64,000 nt of DNA from SLRI01 sp964393275 (GCA_964393275.1 CAYMTA010000008.1:55224-119223), one strand, 5' to 3'; positions 34,349-47,861 are shown, counted from the first letter of the stretch. A program made the numbers and translations. The notes: generated by a model not told the origin, from the letters alone.

Positions 34349-36039
34349 GCGGCCCGGACCCGCGGAGCAGCCGGAACGTGGTCGTCGACATGGGCTGGGG
34401 CCGGCTGCTCTTCGGCCAGACCTTCGCCGACCCCGGGCGGCTGGTCGAGGCGATCCGCGCCGAGGCGCCCGGCCGGCGCGACATCGCCGCCTATGTCGAG
34501 GACCCGCACGTCATCCTGGCCCGGGCCCCGCAGGAGCTCTTCCTCGACCCGTCGCACACCTTCCGGCTCGATCTCGCGAACTTTCGCCCCGCGCACCGGA
34601 AGCCCCGCGGCTTCACGCTCCGCCGGCTCAGCTCGTTGCGCGACGCCGACGAGGTGAACCGCATCTATCTGGCGCAGAAGATGGTGCCGGTGGCGCCCGA
34701 GTATTTCTGGCAGCGGCGCGACAGCCGGGTGGTCACGTGCCTTGTCGCCGAGGACGACAAGACCGGGCGCGTGATCGGCACCGTCATGGGCTGCGACCAT
34801 GTCCGCGCCTTCGGCGACGCCGAGCGCGGCAGCTCGCTCTGGTGCCTCGCGGTCGACCCGCAGGCGACCCGGCCCGGCATCGGCGAGGCGCTGGTGCGCC
34901 ATCTGGCCCTGGGCTTCAAGGAGGCCGGCCTCGCCCAGCTCGACCTCTCGGTGCTGCACGACAACGGCCAGGCGATAGCCCTCTACGAGAAGCTCGGCTT
35001 CAGCCGCGTGCCGGTCTTCACCCTCAAGCGCAAGAACCCGATCAACGAGAAGCTGTTCCTCGGCCCGCCGCCGGAGGAGGGCCTCAATCCTTACGCCAAG
35101 CTGATCGTCGACGAGGCCAGGCGGCGCGGCATCGGCGTCGAGATCGTCGATGCCGAGGGCGGCTTCTTTCGCCTCGTCTCCGGCGGCCGCAGCCTCGCCT
35201 GCCGGGAGAGCCTGTCCGAGCTCACCTCGGCCGTGGCGATGAGCCTCTGCGACGACAAGGCGGTGACCCGGCGCATCCTGGCGCGCGCCGGCATCGCCGT
35301 GCCGGCGCAGATCGAGGCGGGCGACCGGGGCGAGCTCGAGGCCTTCCTCGAGCGGCACGGCCGCCTCGTGGTCAAGCCGGCGCGCGGCGAGCAGGGCCGG
35401 GGCGTCGCGGTCGGGCTCGAGACCATGGCGGCGGTCGAGGCGGCCATCGCCGAAGCCCGGCAGCACTGCGACCGGGTGCTGGTCGAGGCCTGCGCCGAGG
35501 GCCAGGATCTCCGGCTCGTGGTGATCGACTACCGGGTGGTGGCGGCCGCCATCCGCCGGCCGGCGCATATCGTCGGCGACGGACAGTCGACGGTGCGCGA
35601 CCTGATCCTGCGCCAGAGCCGGCGGCGGGCGGCGGCGACCGGCGGCGAGAGCCGCATCCCGCTCGATGGCGAGACCGAGAGAGCGCTCGAGGCGGCCGGG
35701 CTCGGCCTCGACGAGGTGCCGGCCGAGGGCCGCGAGATCCAGGTCAGGCGGACCGCCAACCTGCACACCGGCGGCACCATCCACGACGTCACCGACAGCG
35801 TCCACCCGGCGCTGGTCGAGGCGGCGGTCACGGCGGCGCGGACCATCGGCATCCCGGTCGTCGGCATCGACTTCATGGTGCCGTCGCCGCGCCGGCCGGA
35901 CTACGTCTTCATCGAGGCGAACGAGCGCCCGGGCCTCGCCAATCACGAGCCGCAGCCGACCGCCCAGCGCTTCGTCGACCTCCTCTTCCCCCTGTCGATG
36001 CCGCTCGACGCCCGGCGGCAGAGCGGTGCCGCCGCATGA
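34345..36039 (+). CDS. ngg: N-acetylglutaminylglutamine synthetase (GNAT + ATP-grasp)
   Basis: The 564-residue protein joins two domains. Residues ~90-235 are an N-acetyltransferase (RGFTLRRL, the CLAVDPQATRPGIGEALVRH CoA loop, ALYEKLGF), and residues ~270-540 are an ATP-grasp ligase (VVKPARGEQGRGVAVGLE, and the metal site in GIDFMVPS...FIEANERPGLANHE). This is the NAGGN synthetase that acetylates glutamine and joins the second glutamine. The ATG overlaps the upstream stop (ATGA), and the M42 peptidase gene overlaps its stop. Confidence 0.9.
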   Translation: MSGPDPRSSRNVVVDMGWGRLLFGQTFADPGRLVEAIRAEAPGRRDIAAYVEDPHVILARAPQELFLDPSHTFRLDLANFRPAHRKPRGFTLRRLSSLRDADEVNRIYLAQKMVPVAPEYFWQRRDSRVVTCLVAEDDKTGRVIGTVMGCDHVRAFGDAERGSSLWCLAVDPQATRPGIGEALVRHLALGFKEAGLAQLDLSVLHDNGQAIALYEKLGFSRVPVFTLKRKNPINEKLFLGPPPEEGLNPYAKLIVDEARRRGIGVEIVDAEGGFFRLVSGGRSLACRESLSELTSAVAMSLCDDKAVTRRILARAGIAVPAQIEAGDRGELEAFLERHGRLVVKPARGEQGRGVAVGLETMAAVEAAIAEARQHCDRVLVEACAEGQDLRLVVIDYRVVAAAIRRPAHIVGDGQSTVRDLILRQSRRRAAATGGESRIPLDGETERALEAAGLGLDEVPAEGREIQVRRTANLHTGGTIHDVTDSVHPALVEAAVTAARTIGIPVVGIDFMVPSPRRPDYVFIEANERPGLANHEPQPTAQRFVDLLFPLSMPLDARRQSGAAA

Positions 36040-37196
36040 CCCGGCTCGCCATCGACATGGCCTACTGCCAGGCCCAGCTCGAGCGCCTGCTCCGGATTCC
36101 GAGCCCGACCGGCTACACCGACACCGTCGTGCGCGCGGTCTCGGACGAGCTGGCCGGTCTCGGCCTCGCCGTCGAGGCGACGCGCCGGGGTGCGATCCGG
36201 GGCAGGCTTCGGGGCCAGAAGGAGCGCGGGGCGCGGGCGATCATCTCGCATCTCGACACGCTGGGCGCCCAGGTCCGCGGCCTGAAGGCGAACGGCCGCC
36301 TCGCCATCTGCCCGATCGGCACCTGGTCCGCCCGCTTCGCCGAGAGCGCCCGCTGCACGATCTTCAGCGAGAAGGGCGCCTATCGCGGCACCATCCTGCC
36401 GCTCAAGGCCTCGGGCCACACCTTCAACGAGGAGATCGACACCCAGCCCGTCGGCTGGGACCATGTCGAGATCCGGGTCGACGCCTTCGCCCGCGACCGC
36501 AAGGACCTGCGGAAGCTCGGCATCGACATCGGCGACATCGTCGCCATCGACCCCGGCACCGAGCTTCTCGACAACGGCTTCGTCGTCTCACGCCATCTCG
36601 ACAACAAGGCCGGAGTCGCCGTCATGCTGGCGGCGCTCAAGGCGCTGCGCGAGGCGGAGGTGGTGCCGCCGGTCGACATCTGGTGGCTGTTCTCGATCGC
36701 CGAGGAGGTCGGCGTCGGCGCCTCGTCGCTGCTCACCCACGACATCGCGTCCATGGTGACGGTCGACAACGGCACGACGGCCCCGGGGCAGAACAGCGAC
36801 GAGTTCGGCGTCACCATCTCGATGGCCGACCAGACCGGGCCCTTCGATTACCATCTGACGAAGAAGCTGGTGCGGCTCTGCCGCGAGCACGACATCCGCC
36901 ACCAGAAGGACGTCTTTCGCTACTACCGCTCGGACAGCGCCTCGGCGATCGAGGCGGGTGCGGATGTGCGCACGGCGCTCATCACCTTCGGCGTCGATGC
37001 GAGCCACGGCTACGAGCGCATCCACATGCACGCGCTGCGCTCGCTCGCCGAGCTGATCACCACCTATGCCACCAGCCCGGTCGAGATCCAGCGCGACGCC
37101 CTGGAGCTGACGCGGCTCGAGGGCTTCACCACCCAGCCCATGGCCGAGGCCGAGCAGAGCCTGACCGCCGATGCCCGGCTCTCGGCCAAGGGCTGA
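36036..37196 (+). CDS. NAGGN-operon M42-family peptidase
   Basis: The 386-residue protein has the two-zinc M42/M20-like pattern: HLDTLGAQV (His/Asp ligand), SRHLDNKAGVAVML, FSIAEEVGVGASSLL (Glu-Glu) and HGYERIHMHAL near the end. Members of this subgroup are always found in the NAGGN operon, where they probably hydrolyse or trim the dipeptide when osmotic pressure falls. Its start overlaps the synthetase stop by four bases. The reaction is inferred from family and operon. Confidence 0.88.
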   Translation: MTRLAIDMAYCQAQLERLLRIPSPTGYTDTVVRAVSDELAGLGLAVEATRRGAIRGRLRGQKERGARAIISHLDTLGAQVRGLKANGRLAICPIGTWSARFAESARCTIFSEKGAYRGTILPLKASGHTFNEEIDTQPVGWDHVEIRVDAFARDRKDLRKLGIDIGDIVAIDPGTELLDNGFVVSRHLDNKAGVAVMLAALKALREAEVVPPVDIWWLFSIAEEVGVGASSLLTHDIASMVTVDNGTTAPGQNSDEFGVTISMADQTGPFDYHLTKKLVRLCREHDIRHQKDVFRYYRSDSASAIEAGADVRTALITFGVDASHGYERIHMHALRSLAELITTYATSPVEIQRDALELTRLEGFTTQPMAEAEQSLTADARLSAKG

Positions 37197-37270
37197 GATG
37201 GCGAGATCGCTTTGGCAGGCGGATCGGCATCGGCTATGATCGTCAGCGGGTTGCAGAAGCGGAGGAAACG

Positions 37271-37558
37271 ATGACCGACAAGGACGCCTATCAGCAGAAG
37301 GCCGAGGCCAAGCTGCGCGAGTGGCAGGCCGACATCGACAAGCTGCGCGCCCAGGCCGACCAGGTCACGGCGGATGCGCGGATCGAGTACGATCGCCAGA
37401 TCGCCAGGCTGGTCGAGCAGCAGAAGGCGGCCAGCCAGCAATTCGCGAAGATGCAGAAGGCGAGCGGCGATGCCTGGGCCGACATGAAGGCCGGCATGGA
37501 GAAGTCCTGGGCCGAGATGTCGCAGGCCATGCGCGACGCGATGCGGCGGTTCGGCTGA
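37271..37558 (+). CDS. Small coiled-coil protein
   Basis: The 95-residue product is charged, helical and without Cys. KAEAKLREWQADIDKLRAQADQVTADARIEYDRQIARLVEQQKAAS shows heptad spacing over most of its length. GGAGGAAACG before the ATG is a clear ribosome-binding site. Similar small coiled-coil proteins occur widely in proteobacteria without a known function. It follows the osmolyte operon after 74 bases and could be co-transcribed with it. Confidence 0.7.
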   Translation: MTDKDAYQQKAEAKLREWQADIDKLRAQADQVTADARIEYDRQIARLVEQQKAASQQFAKMQKASGDAWADMKAGMEKSWAEMSQAMRDAMRRFG

Positions 37559-37601
37559 GCGTCCGCCTGCCCGCCGCCCGCCTGCCCGCTGGGGGTCGTG
37601 C

Positions 37602-38864
37602 TTGAAGCTGTTCACCTGCGGCGGCTGCGGCCAGCTCCTGTTCTTCGAGAATGCGCGCTGCGAGCGCTGCGGCCGTGCGCTCGTGATTCTCGCCGTGCGC
37701 ACCCCGCGGGCGACGCTCGAGCCCCAAGGCGAGCTCTGGCGGCCCCGGGATGCGCCGCGGCGGATGCGGATTCCGGTACTACGTGCGCGCCNNNNNNNNN
37801 NCCCCTGGGGGGGCTGGGGCCAGCTCCTTTTCTCCGCGACCGCGCGCGGCGCGGGGGGCGGCCGGGCGCGCGGCTTCGTCGCCGCGCGCACCACGCTGGC
37901 GACGCTCGAGCCCGATGGCGAGCTCTGGCGGCCCCTGGATGCGCCGAAGCAGGCCTACCGCTTTTGCGCCAATGCCGTGCACGGGGCCTGCAACTGGCTG
38001 GTGCCGGCCGAGTCGGGCGACATCTACTGCCGGGCCTGCGACTTCAACCGGACGGTGCCCGACCTCGGCAACCCGCGCCACGCCGAGCTCTGGCGCGCGG
38101 TCGAGGTGGCCGAGCACCGGCTGATCTACAGCCTGCTCCGCTTCGGCCTGCCGCTCGCCAGCAAGCGGCAGGAGCCGGCGACCGGCCTCGCCTTCGATAT
38201 CCTCTCCGACGAGGCCTGCACCTTCCGTGACGACGAGCGGGTGATGACCGGCCATGCGGCGGGCCTGATCACCCTCAACCTGGAGGAGGCCGATCCGGCC
38301 GCGCGCGAGCAGGCGCGAACCAGCATGGCCGAGCCCTACCGCACGCTGCTCGGCCATTTCCGCCACGAGGTCGGCCACTACTACTGGGAGCGGCTGATCC
38401 GGGACGGCGGCCGGCTCGAGGCCTTCCGCGCCCTCTTCGGCGACGAGCGCCAGGATTACGGCCAGGCGCTCGAGCGGCATCACAACGACGGGCCGCCGGC
38501 CGACTGGCCGAGCCATTTCGTCAGCGCCTACGCCTCGGCCCATCCCTGGGAGGACTGGGCCGAGACCTGGGCGCATTATTTCCACATGGTCGACACGCTG
38601 GAGACGGCGCACGCCCACGGCGTGAGCACGCGGCCGCGGGTCACGGCCGATCCGGCGCTGGCCGTCGAGATCGAGTCGGACCCCTACCGGACGGCCGATT
38701 TCGACCGGCTGATGGACGACTGGCCGCCCTTGACCGTCGCCCTCAACAGCCTCAACCGCAGCATGGGCCAGCCCGACCTCTATCCCTTCGTGCTGGCGGA
38801 ACCGTCGGCCACGAAGATGCGTTTCGTCCACGACCTGATCGTCGAGGTCACCCGACCGGGCTGA
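37602..38864 (+). CDS. Zinc-ribbon metallopeptidase, corrupted by an internal gap
   Basis: The C-terminal ~250 residues are a clean peptidase domain with the zinc motif HEVGH in GHFRHEVGHYYWERL and a downstream EDWAETWAHYFHMVDTL, as in the putative zinc-binding metallopeptidase group COG4307. The N-terminus has a CxxC...CxxC zinc ribbon (CGGCGQLLFFENARCERCG). As assembled, this part appears twice around a 10-N gap, the second time with the cysteines read as Trp/Gly (WGGWGQLLFSATARG). The 189-base offset keeps the frame open. The true protein is probably ~63 residues shorter than the 420 shown. The start is TTG 37602, matching the MKLFTC beginning of relatives. Confidence 0.78.
   Translation: MKLFTCGGCGQLLFFENARCERCGRALVILAVRTPRATLEPQGELWRPRDAPRRMRIPVLRARXXXXPWGGWGQLLFSATARGAGGGRARGFVAARTTLATLEPDGELWRPLDAPKQAYRFCANAVHGACNWLVPAESGDIYCRACDFNRTVPDLGNPRHAELWRAVEVAEHRLIYSLLRFGLPLASKRQEPATGLAFDILSDEACTFRDDERVMTGHAAGLITLNLEEADPAAREQARTSMAEPYRTLLGHFRHEVGHYYWERLIRDGGRLEAFRALFGDERQDYGQALERHHNDGPPADWPSHFVSAYASAHPWEDWAETWAHYFHMVDTLETAHAHGVSTRPRVTADPALAVEIESDPYRTADFDRLMDDWPPLTVALNSLNRSMGQPDLYPFVLAEPSATKMRFVHDLIVEVTRPG
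37617..37965. other. 10-N gap with an imperfect 189-base duplication
   Basis: Sequence from 37617 is repeated from 37806 around ten N (37792-37801). Each copy is good where it is far from the gap and degrades towards it: the left copy ends in noise after GATGCGCCG, and the right copy begins with G-runs where the left has TGC codons. This is the pattern of two low-quality read or contig ends, not a real duplication. Confidence 0.88.
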
Positions 38865-38897
38865 GCGGCACCCTTGCCGTTTTTGGCCTCGCCCGGT

Positions 38898-38924
38898 TCA
38901 CAAGAGCCGATCAGGGGCTATGCT
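38898..38924 (+). promoter_or_regulatory. Possible promoter of the glgE operon
   Basis: TTCACA and TATGCT lie 16 bases apart, about 35-60 bases upstream of GAGGAGAGG (38944-38952), a strong ribosome-binding site. If this is the promoter, translation starts later than the open frame suggests. Confidence 0.4.
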
Positions 38925-41900
38925 GTGCTCAGGCCGAACCCACGAGGAGAGGCAGTCCTGCCGATTTCATCACCTGTCGGAACCTGGCCCCGGCTCCATG
39001 CGGCGCCCGCCGGCTTGCTTGCCGGCGCCACCCGCGCCGCCGAGCTGGCCCGCATCGAGGACCTGGGCTTCAGCGGACTCTGGCTGCTCGGCGCGGCGCC
39101 AGCGGCACCCGACCTCCTGCGAGCCGCCGCCGCCGCCGGTCTCGCACCCGTGCTCGATCTGGCGCTGGGCCGGCCGCCGGCCCGCTCGCCGCTGGTCCGC
39201 CGGGCGCCGGAGCTCTTCCAGCCGGTGACGCCCGAGGAGCACGCGGCCCTCGATCCGCGGCGGCCGGACACGAGCCTGATGCGGCTGCGGGACGATGCCG
39301 ATCTGGCTGCCCTGGGCGCGGCCGTCGTGGCGCTCGTCCGGCCCCTGGTCGAGGCCGGTGCCGCCGGCTTCGTCGTGCGCGGCGCCTGCCTGCTGCCGCC
39401 GGCCTGCCTCGCCGATCTGATCGGCGGCCTGCGCGCCGTCCGGCCCGATCTCTGCATCGTCGCCGACACGCTTGGCGCGGCCCCCGCCGCCGTCCTGGCC
39501 CTCGCCGGCGCCGGCTTCGACTACCGCCTGAACAGCGTCGCCTGGTGGGATCTGCGCAGCGCCTGGTTCCTCGACCAGGAAGCCGCCCTGGGCGACGTGG
39601 CGCCGTCCCTGGGCTTTCCCGAGGCGCCCGGCGGCGCCCGGCTGGCGCCGACCGTGCCGATCGCCCAGCGCCAGGCGCTGGCCCGCCAGCGGCTGCGGCT
39701 CGCGGCCGTGGCCTCGGCGGGCCTCGTCGTGCCGGCCGGCTTCGAGCACGGCGCCGAGACGCCGCTCGAGCCGGAGGAGGCGCGGCCGGGCGATCTCGAG
39801 CATTGGCGCCGGCACGCCGCCTTCGATCTCTCCGCCGAGATCAGGGACCTCAATGCCGGCCTCGCCGCCGCCGATCTTCGCGGCCCCCTGGTGCCCGTCT
39901 CCGGCCCGTCCGACGAGGCGGTTGGCCTCCTGCGGCTGGCGCGCGGCACGCCCGAGGCGAGCGGCAGCGCGGCCCTGCTCGTCGCCAACCCCGACGCGCA
40001 CGGCGCCGCCGGCCTCGATGGCGGGCGCGCCATCCGCGCCGGCGACGGCCGGTTCGGTGATTTCGTCGAGCTCGGCGGCGATGCGGTCCTGGTGCCGGGC
40101 AGGCCCGTGGCGGTGGAGCCGGGCGGTGTCCGCCTGTTCCTCGCAACCGCCGCTGCCGCGACGGCGCTGCCGCTCGATGCCACCGTCTCGGTCCGGCGGC
40201 TGAAGGAGCTCGCCGTCGACCGGGTGGCGATCGAGGGCGTCGTGCCCGAGCTCGATGGCGGCCGCTTTCCGGTCAAGCGCATCGTCGGCGACCTGCTCCT
40301 GGTCGAGGCCGACATCTTCTGCGACGGCCACGACAAGATCGCCGCCGCCCTGATGATCCGCCACCAGGACGACGCCCATTTCAGCGAAGTGCCGATGACC
40401 TTCCTGGTCAACGACCGCTGGGCCGCCTCCTTCCCGCTCACCCGGATCGGCCGCTGGGTCTACACCATCCGCGGCTGGCGCGATCTCTTCGCCGCCTGGC
40501 GGAGCGAGGTGGCGAAGAAGCACGATGCCGGGCTCGACCTGACCCTCGAGCTCGAGGAAGGCCGGCGGCTGATCGAGGCCGCCGCGCGCGAGGCCAAGAG
40601 CGGCGCCAAGGCCGCCATGCAGGCGGCCCTGGCCGCCATCGAGGCCGCCGGCGGACGGCAGGGCGAGCTGCTCGCGATCATGCTCGAGGAGGGCTTCGGC
40701 GAGCTGATGGCGAAGCACGGTCCGCGCACCAACCTCTCCGGCTACGGCCGTGAGCTCGAGGTGGTGGTCGGCCGCCGGGCGGCCGAGTTCGGCGCCTGGT
40801 ACGAGCTGATGCCGCGCTCGATGGCCGACGACGAGAGCCGCCACGGCACCTTCAGGGACGTCATCCAGAAGCTCCCCTACGTCCGGGACATGGGCTTCGA
40901 CGTGCTCTACTTCACGCCGATCCACCCGATCGGCCGGACCAACCGGAAGGGTCGCAACAACAGCCTGACCCCGGCCCCGGACGATCCGGGCTCGCCCTAC
41001 GCCATCGGTGCCGAGGACGGCGGGCACAAGGCGCTGCACAAGGAGCTCGGCAGCTTCGAGGACTTCGCCGCGCTGGTCGAGGCGGCGCACGCCCACGGCC
41101 TCGAGCTGGCGCTCGACTTCGCCATCCAGTGCTCGCCGGACCATCCCTGGATCAAGGAGCATCCGGAATGGTTCGACTGGCGCCCCGACGGCACGATCAA
41201 GTTCGCCGAGAACCCGCCGAAGAAGTACGAGGACATCGTCAACGTCCACTTCTACCGGGACGCCCTGCCGGCGATCTGGATCGAGCTTCGGGACACCGTG
41301 CTCTTCTGGGTCGAGCGGGGGGTCAAGATCTTCCGTGTCGACAACCCGCACACCAAGCCCTTCCCGTTCTGGGAATGGCTGATCCGGGACGTCAACGACG
41401 CGCACCCGGACGTGATCTTCCTCGCCGAGGCCTTCACCCGGCCGAAGGTCATGCACCGGCTCGCCAAGGTCGGCTACCAGCAGTCCTACAGCTACTTCAC
41501 CTGGCGCAACACCAAGCACGAGCTGACCGAGTACCTGACCGAGCTGACCCAGGGGCCGGCCAGGGACTACATGCGGCCCAACTTCTTCGCCAACACGCCG
41601 GACATCAACCCGGTCTACCTGCAGACCGGCGGCCGCGCCGCCTTTCAGGCGCGCCTCGTCCTGGCGGCGACGCTGGGCTCCGCCTACGGCCTCTATTGCG
41701 GCTTCGAGCTCTGCGAGGGTCGGCCGGTGCCGGGCAAGGAGGAGTATCTCGACAGCGAGAAGTACCAGCTTCGCCACTGGGACTGGGACCGGCCGGGCCA
41801 CATCCGCGACGACATCGGCCGGCTGAACGCGATCCGCCGCCGCAACCCGGCGCTGCAGCAGTTCACCGGCCTCACCTTCTACAATGCCGGCAACGACCAG

Positions 41901-42164
41901 ATCCTCTATTACGGCAAGCATACGGACGACTTCAGCGATTTCGTCCTCGTCGCCGTCAATCTCGACCCGCACGCGAGCCAGTCCGCCGCCTTCGAGGTGC
42001 CGCTTTGGGAATACGGGCTCGCCGACTGGGCGAGCATCGGGGTCGAGGACCTGATCAGCGGCGCCCGTTTCACCTGGACCGGCAAGATGCAGCATGTCGA
42101 GCTGGACCCCACCGTTCGTCCCTATGCCATCTGGCGGCTGATCCCGCCCGGTCGCGATCATTGA
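38925..42164 (+). CDS. glgE: Alpha-1,4-glucan:maltose-1-phosphate maltosyltransferase (GlgE), long form
   Basis: The ~1080-residue enzyme adds maltose from maltose-1-phosphate to growing alpha-1,4-glucan. The GH13_3 catalytic half has the nucleophile Asp in FRVDNPHTKP (codon 41340), Glu in FLAEAFTRP (41427) and Asp in NTPDINPV. Before it are the DUF3416 domain and a ~400-residue N-terminal part that resembles a GH13 barrel without catalytic residues (GLWLLGAAP, FDYRLNSVAWWDL), seen in proteobacterial long forms. The start is uncertain: the frame is open from TTG 38874, GTG 38925 has AGGGG nearby, and the best ribosome-binding site (38944-38952) precedes a CTG at 38958. treS-mak follows after 11 bases. 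Confidence 0.9.
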   Translation: MLRPNPRGEAVLPISSPVGTWPRLHAAPAGLLAGATRAAELARIEDLGFSGLWLLGAAPAAPDLLRAAAAAGLAPVLDLALGRPPARSPLVRRAPELFQPVTPEEHAALDPRRPDTSLMRLRDDADLAALGAAVVALVRPLVEAGAAGFVVRGACLLPPACLADLIGGLRAVRPDLCIVADTLGAAPAAVLALAGAGFDYRLNSVAWWDLRSAWFLDQEAALGDVAPSLGFPEAPGGARLAPTVPIAQRQALARQRLRLAAVASAGLVVPAGFEHGAETPLEPEEARPGDLEHWRRHAAFDLSAEIRDLNAGLAAADLRGPLVPVSGPSDEAVGLLRLARGTPEASGSAALLVANPDAHGAAGLDGGRAIRAGDGRFGDFVELGGDAVLVPGRPVAVEPGGVRLFLATAAAATALPLDATVSVRRLKELAVDRVAIEGVVPELDGGRFPVKRIVGDLLLVEADIFCDGHDKIAAALMIRHQDDAHFSEVPMTFLVNDRWAASFPLTRIGRWVYTIRGWRDLFAAWRSEVAKKHDAGLDLTLELEEGRRLIEAAAREAKSGAKAAMQAALAAIEAAGGRQGELLAIMLEEGFGELMAKHGPRTNLSGYGRELEVVVGRRAAEFGAWYELMPRSMADDESRHGTFRDVIQKLPYVRDMGFDVLYFTPIHPIGRTNRKGRNNSLTPAPDDPGSPYAIGAEDGGHKALHKELGSFEDFAALVEAAHAHGLELALDFAIQCSPDHPWIKEHPEWFDWRPDGTIKFAENPPKKYEDIVNVHFYRDALPAIWIELRDTVLFWVERGVKIFRVDNPHTKPFPFWEWLIRDVNDAHPDVIFLAEAFTRPKVMHRLAKVGYQQSYSYFTWRNTKHELTEYLTELTQGPARDYMRPNFFANTPDINPVYLQTGGRAAFQARLVLAATLGSAYGLYCGFELCEGRPVPGKEEYLDSEKYQLRHWDWDRPGHIRDDIGRLNAIRRRNPALQQFTGLTFYNAGNDQILYYGKHTDDFSDFVLVAVNLDPHASQSAAFEVPLWEYGLADWASIGVEDLISGARFTWTGKMQHVELDPTVRPYAIWRLIPPGRDH

Positions 42165-42175
42165 GAACAGGCAGC

Positions 42176-45485
<3,310 letters not shown>

Positions 45486-45493
<8 letters not shown>

Positions 45494-47750
45494 GACCCGC
45501 AAGCCCGAGACCCGCAAGTCCGAGACCCCCAAGCCCGTCAGGGAGAAGCGCCCGCTGGTCGAGCCGGCCGAGCTCGAGGCGGTGTTGCGCGGCACGCACG
45601 AGAATCCGTTCGGGCTCTTCGGCCCGCACCAGACGCCCGATGGGCTCGTGGTTCGCACGTTCCAGCCCGGCGCCATCGCGGTCGAGCTGATCGACGCGGC
45701 CAGCGGCAAGCCGGTCGCCACCCTCGAGCGGCTCGACGAGGCCGGCTTCTTCGCCACCCGCCTGGCCAGGAAGAAGGCGCCCTTCGCCTATCGGCTGCGG
45801 GTCGACTGGGGCAACGGCCAGCCGGCCCAGGAGATCGAGGATCCCTATCGCTTCGGCACCGTGCTCGGCGAGATGGACGTCTATCTCCTGGCCGAGGGCC
45901 GCCATCTCCGGCTCTACGAGGAGCTCGGCGCCCATCCGGCCGAGATGGACGGCGTGCCCGGCACCCGCTTCGTGGTCTGGGCGCCCAATGCGCGCCGGGC
46001 GTCGGTGGTCGGGCCCTTCAACAACTGGGACGGCCGCCGCCACCCGATGCGCAAGCGGATCGAGTGCGGCTGCTTCGAGCTCTTCATCCCGCATCTGCGG
46101 AAAGGCGAGCTCTACAAGTACGAGCTGGTCGGCCCGCATGGCGAGATGCTGCCCTTGAAGGCCGATCCCGTCGGCTTTCGCAGCGAGCACCCGCCGGCCA
46201 ACGCCTCGGTCGTGCACGGCCTCGTGCAGCACGACTGGCATGACGCCGCCTGGCTCGACCGGCGGGCCGAGGCGCAGGGCCGCGAGGCGCCGATCAGCAT
46301 CTACGAGGTCCACCTCGGCTCCTGGATGCGGGTGCCGGAGGAGGGCAACCGCTACCTCTCCTATGTCGAGCTGGCCGAGCGGCTGGTGCCCTATGTCAAG
46401 GAGATGGGCTTCACCCACATCGAGCTCATGCCGATCTCCGAATACCCCTTCGACGGCTCCTGGGGCTACCAGCCGGTCGGGCTCTTCGCGCCCACCATCC
46501 GCCACGGCACGCCCGAGGAGTTCGCCGCCTTCGTCGACGCGGCGCACGCAGCCGGCATCGGCGTGCTGATCGACTGGGTTCCCGGCCACTTTCCGACCGA
46601 CGCCCACGGGCTCGCCAATTTCGACGGCACCGCCCTCTACGAGCACATGGACCCGAGGAAGGGCTTCCATCAGGACTGGAACACGGCGATCTACAACTAC
46701 GGCCGCAGCGAGGTCGCGAACTTCCTCCACGCCAACGCGCTCTTCTGGATGGACAAGTTCCACATCGACGGGATCCGCGTCGATGCGGTGGCCTCGATGC
46801 TCTACCTCGACTACTCGCGCAAGGCGGGCGAGTGGGAGCCCAACATCCACGGCGGCAACGAGAACCTCGAGGCGATCGCCTTCCTCAAGCGGCTCAACGA
46901 GCTGGCCTATGGCGAGCACCCCGGCACCACCTCGATCGCCGAGGAATCGACCGCCTGGCCCGCCGTCTCCAGGCCGGTCTATCTCGGCGGGCTCGGCTTC
47001 GGCTACAAGTGGAACATGGGCTGGATGCACGACACGCTGCATTACATCGGCGAGGAGCCGATCTTCCGGCGCTACCACCAGAACAACCTGACCTTTGGCC
47101 TGCTCTACGCCTTCTCCGAAAACTTCGTCCTGCCGATCAGCCACGACGAGGTGGTGCACGGCAAGGGCTCGCTGCTCGGCCGGATGCCGGGCGACCGCTG
47201 GCAGCGCTTCGCCAACCTGCGGGCCTATCTGGGCTTCATGTGGACGCATCCGGGCAAGAAGCTCGTCTTCATGGGCTGCGAGTTCGGCCAGGAGCGCGAG
47301 TGGAACTACGAGGGCAGCCTCGACTGGCACCTGCTCGACGATCCGATGCACAAGGGCGCCCAGCTTCTGGTCCGCGACCTCAACCAGCTCTACCGCTCGA
47401 CCAGGGCCCTTTTCGAGCTCGACTGCGAGCCGCAGGGCTTCGAGTGGATCGATGCCGCCGATGCCGAGCAGAGCGTGCTCAGCTATCTGCGTCGGGGCAG
47501 CGAGCCGGACAGCTTCGTCGTCGTGGTCTGCAACTTCACGCCGGTGGTGCGCCACAACTACCGGATCGGCGTGCCGGCGCCCGGCCGCTACGTGGAGGTC
47601 CTGAACACCGACGCCGAGCGCTACGGCGGCGGCAATGTCGGGGTCGGGCCGGAGGTCATGGCCGAGGCCGTGCCGTGGCACGGCCGGCCCGCGTCCATCG
47701 ACCTGACCCTGCCGCCCCTGGCGACCGTCGCCTACGTGCTCGGGCGGTGA
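45486..47750 (+). CDS. glgB: 1,4-alpha-glucan branching enzyme
   Basis: The 754-residue enzyme has an N-terminal carbohydrate-binding module (NPFGLFGPHQTPDG), a CBM48 segment (FVVWAPNARRASVVGPFNNWDGR) and a GH13_9 catalytic barrel with Asp in DGIRVDAVASMLYLDYSR, Glu in SIAEESTAWP and Asp in SHDEVVHGKGS. It introduces alpha-1,6 branches into the glucan made by GlgE. It overlaps the upstream gene by eight bases and ends the operon. The acidic, Lys/Pro-rich N-terminal tail of ~20 residues is unusual but of low complexity. Confidence 0.94.
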
Positions 47751-47861
47751 CGGAAAACTGCTCGGCCGAGGGAACCGGCGGGCGGTTTACGCATTGAAAT
47801 CGTTGTGAAAAGGAGTCATGCTCCCCATCTGTAGAGGGGACGCAAGCGAACGGGTGTCGTG

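Noticed and set aside
37802..37965. A genuine second, cysteine-free zinc-ribbon domain
   Set aside because: The loss of quality towards the gap on both sides and the near-identical flanks point to an assembly artefact.
47751..47861. Promoter (TTGAAA and weak -10) before the methyltransferase gene
   Set aside because: No convincing -10 element at a suitable distance.
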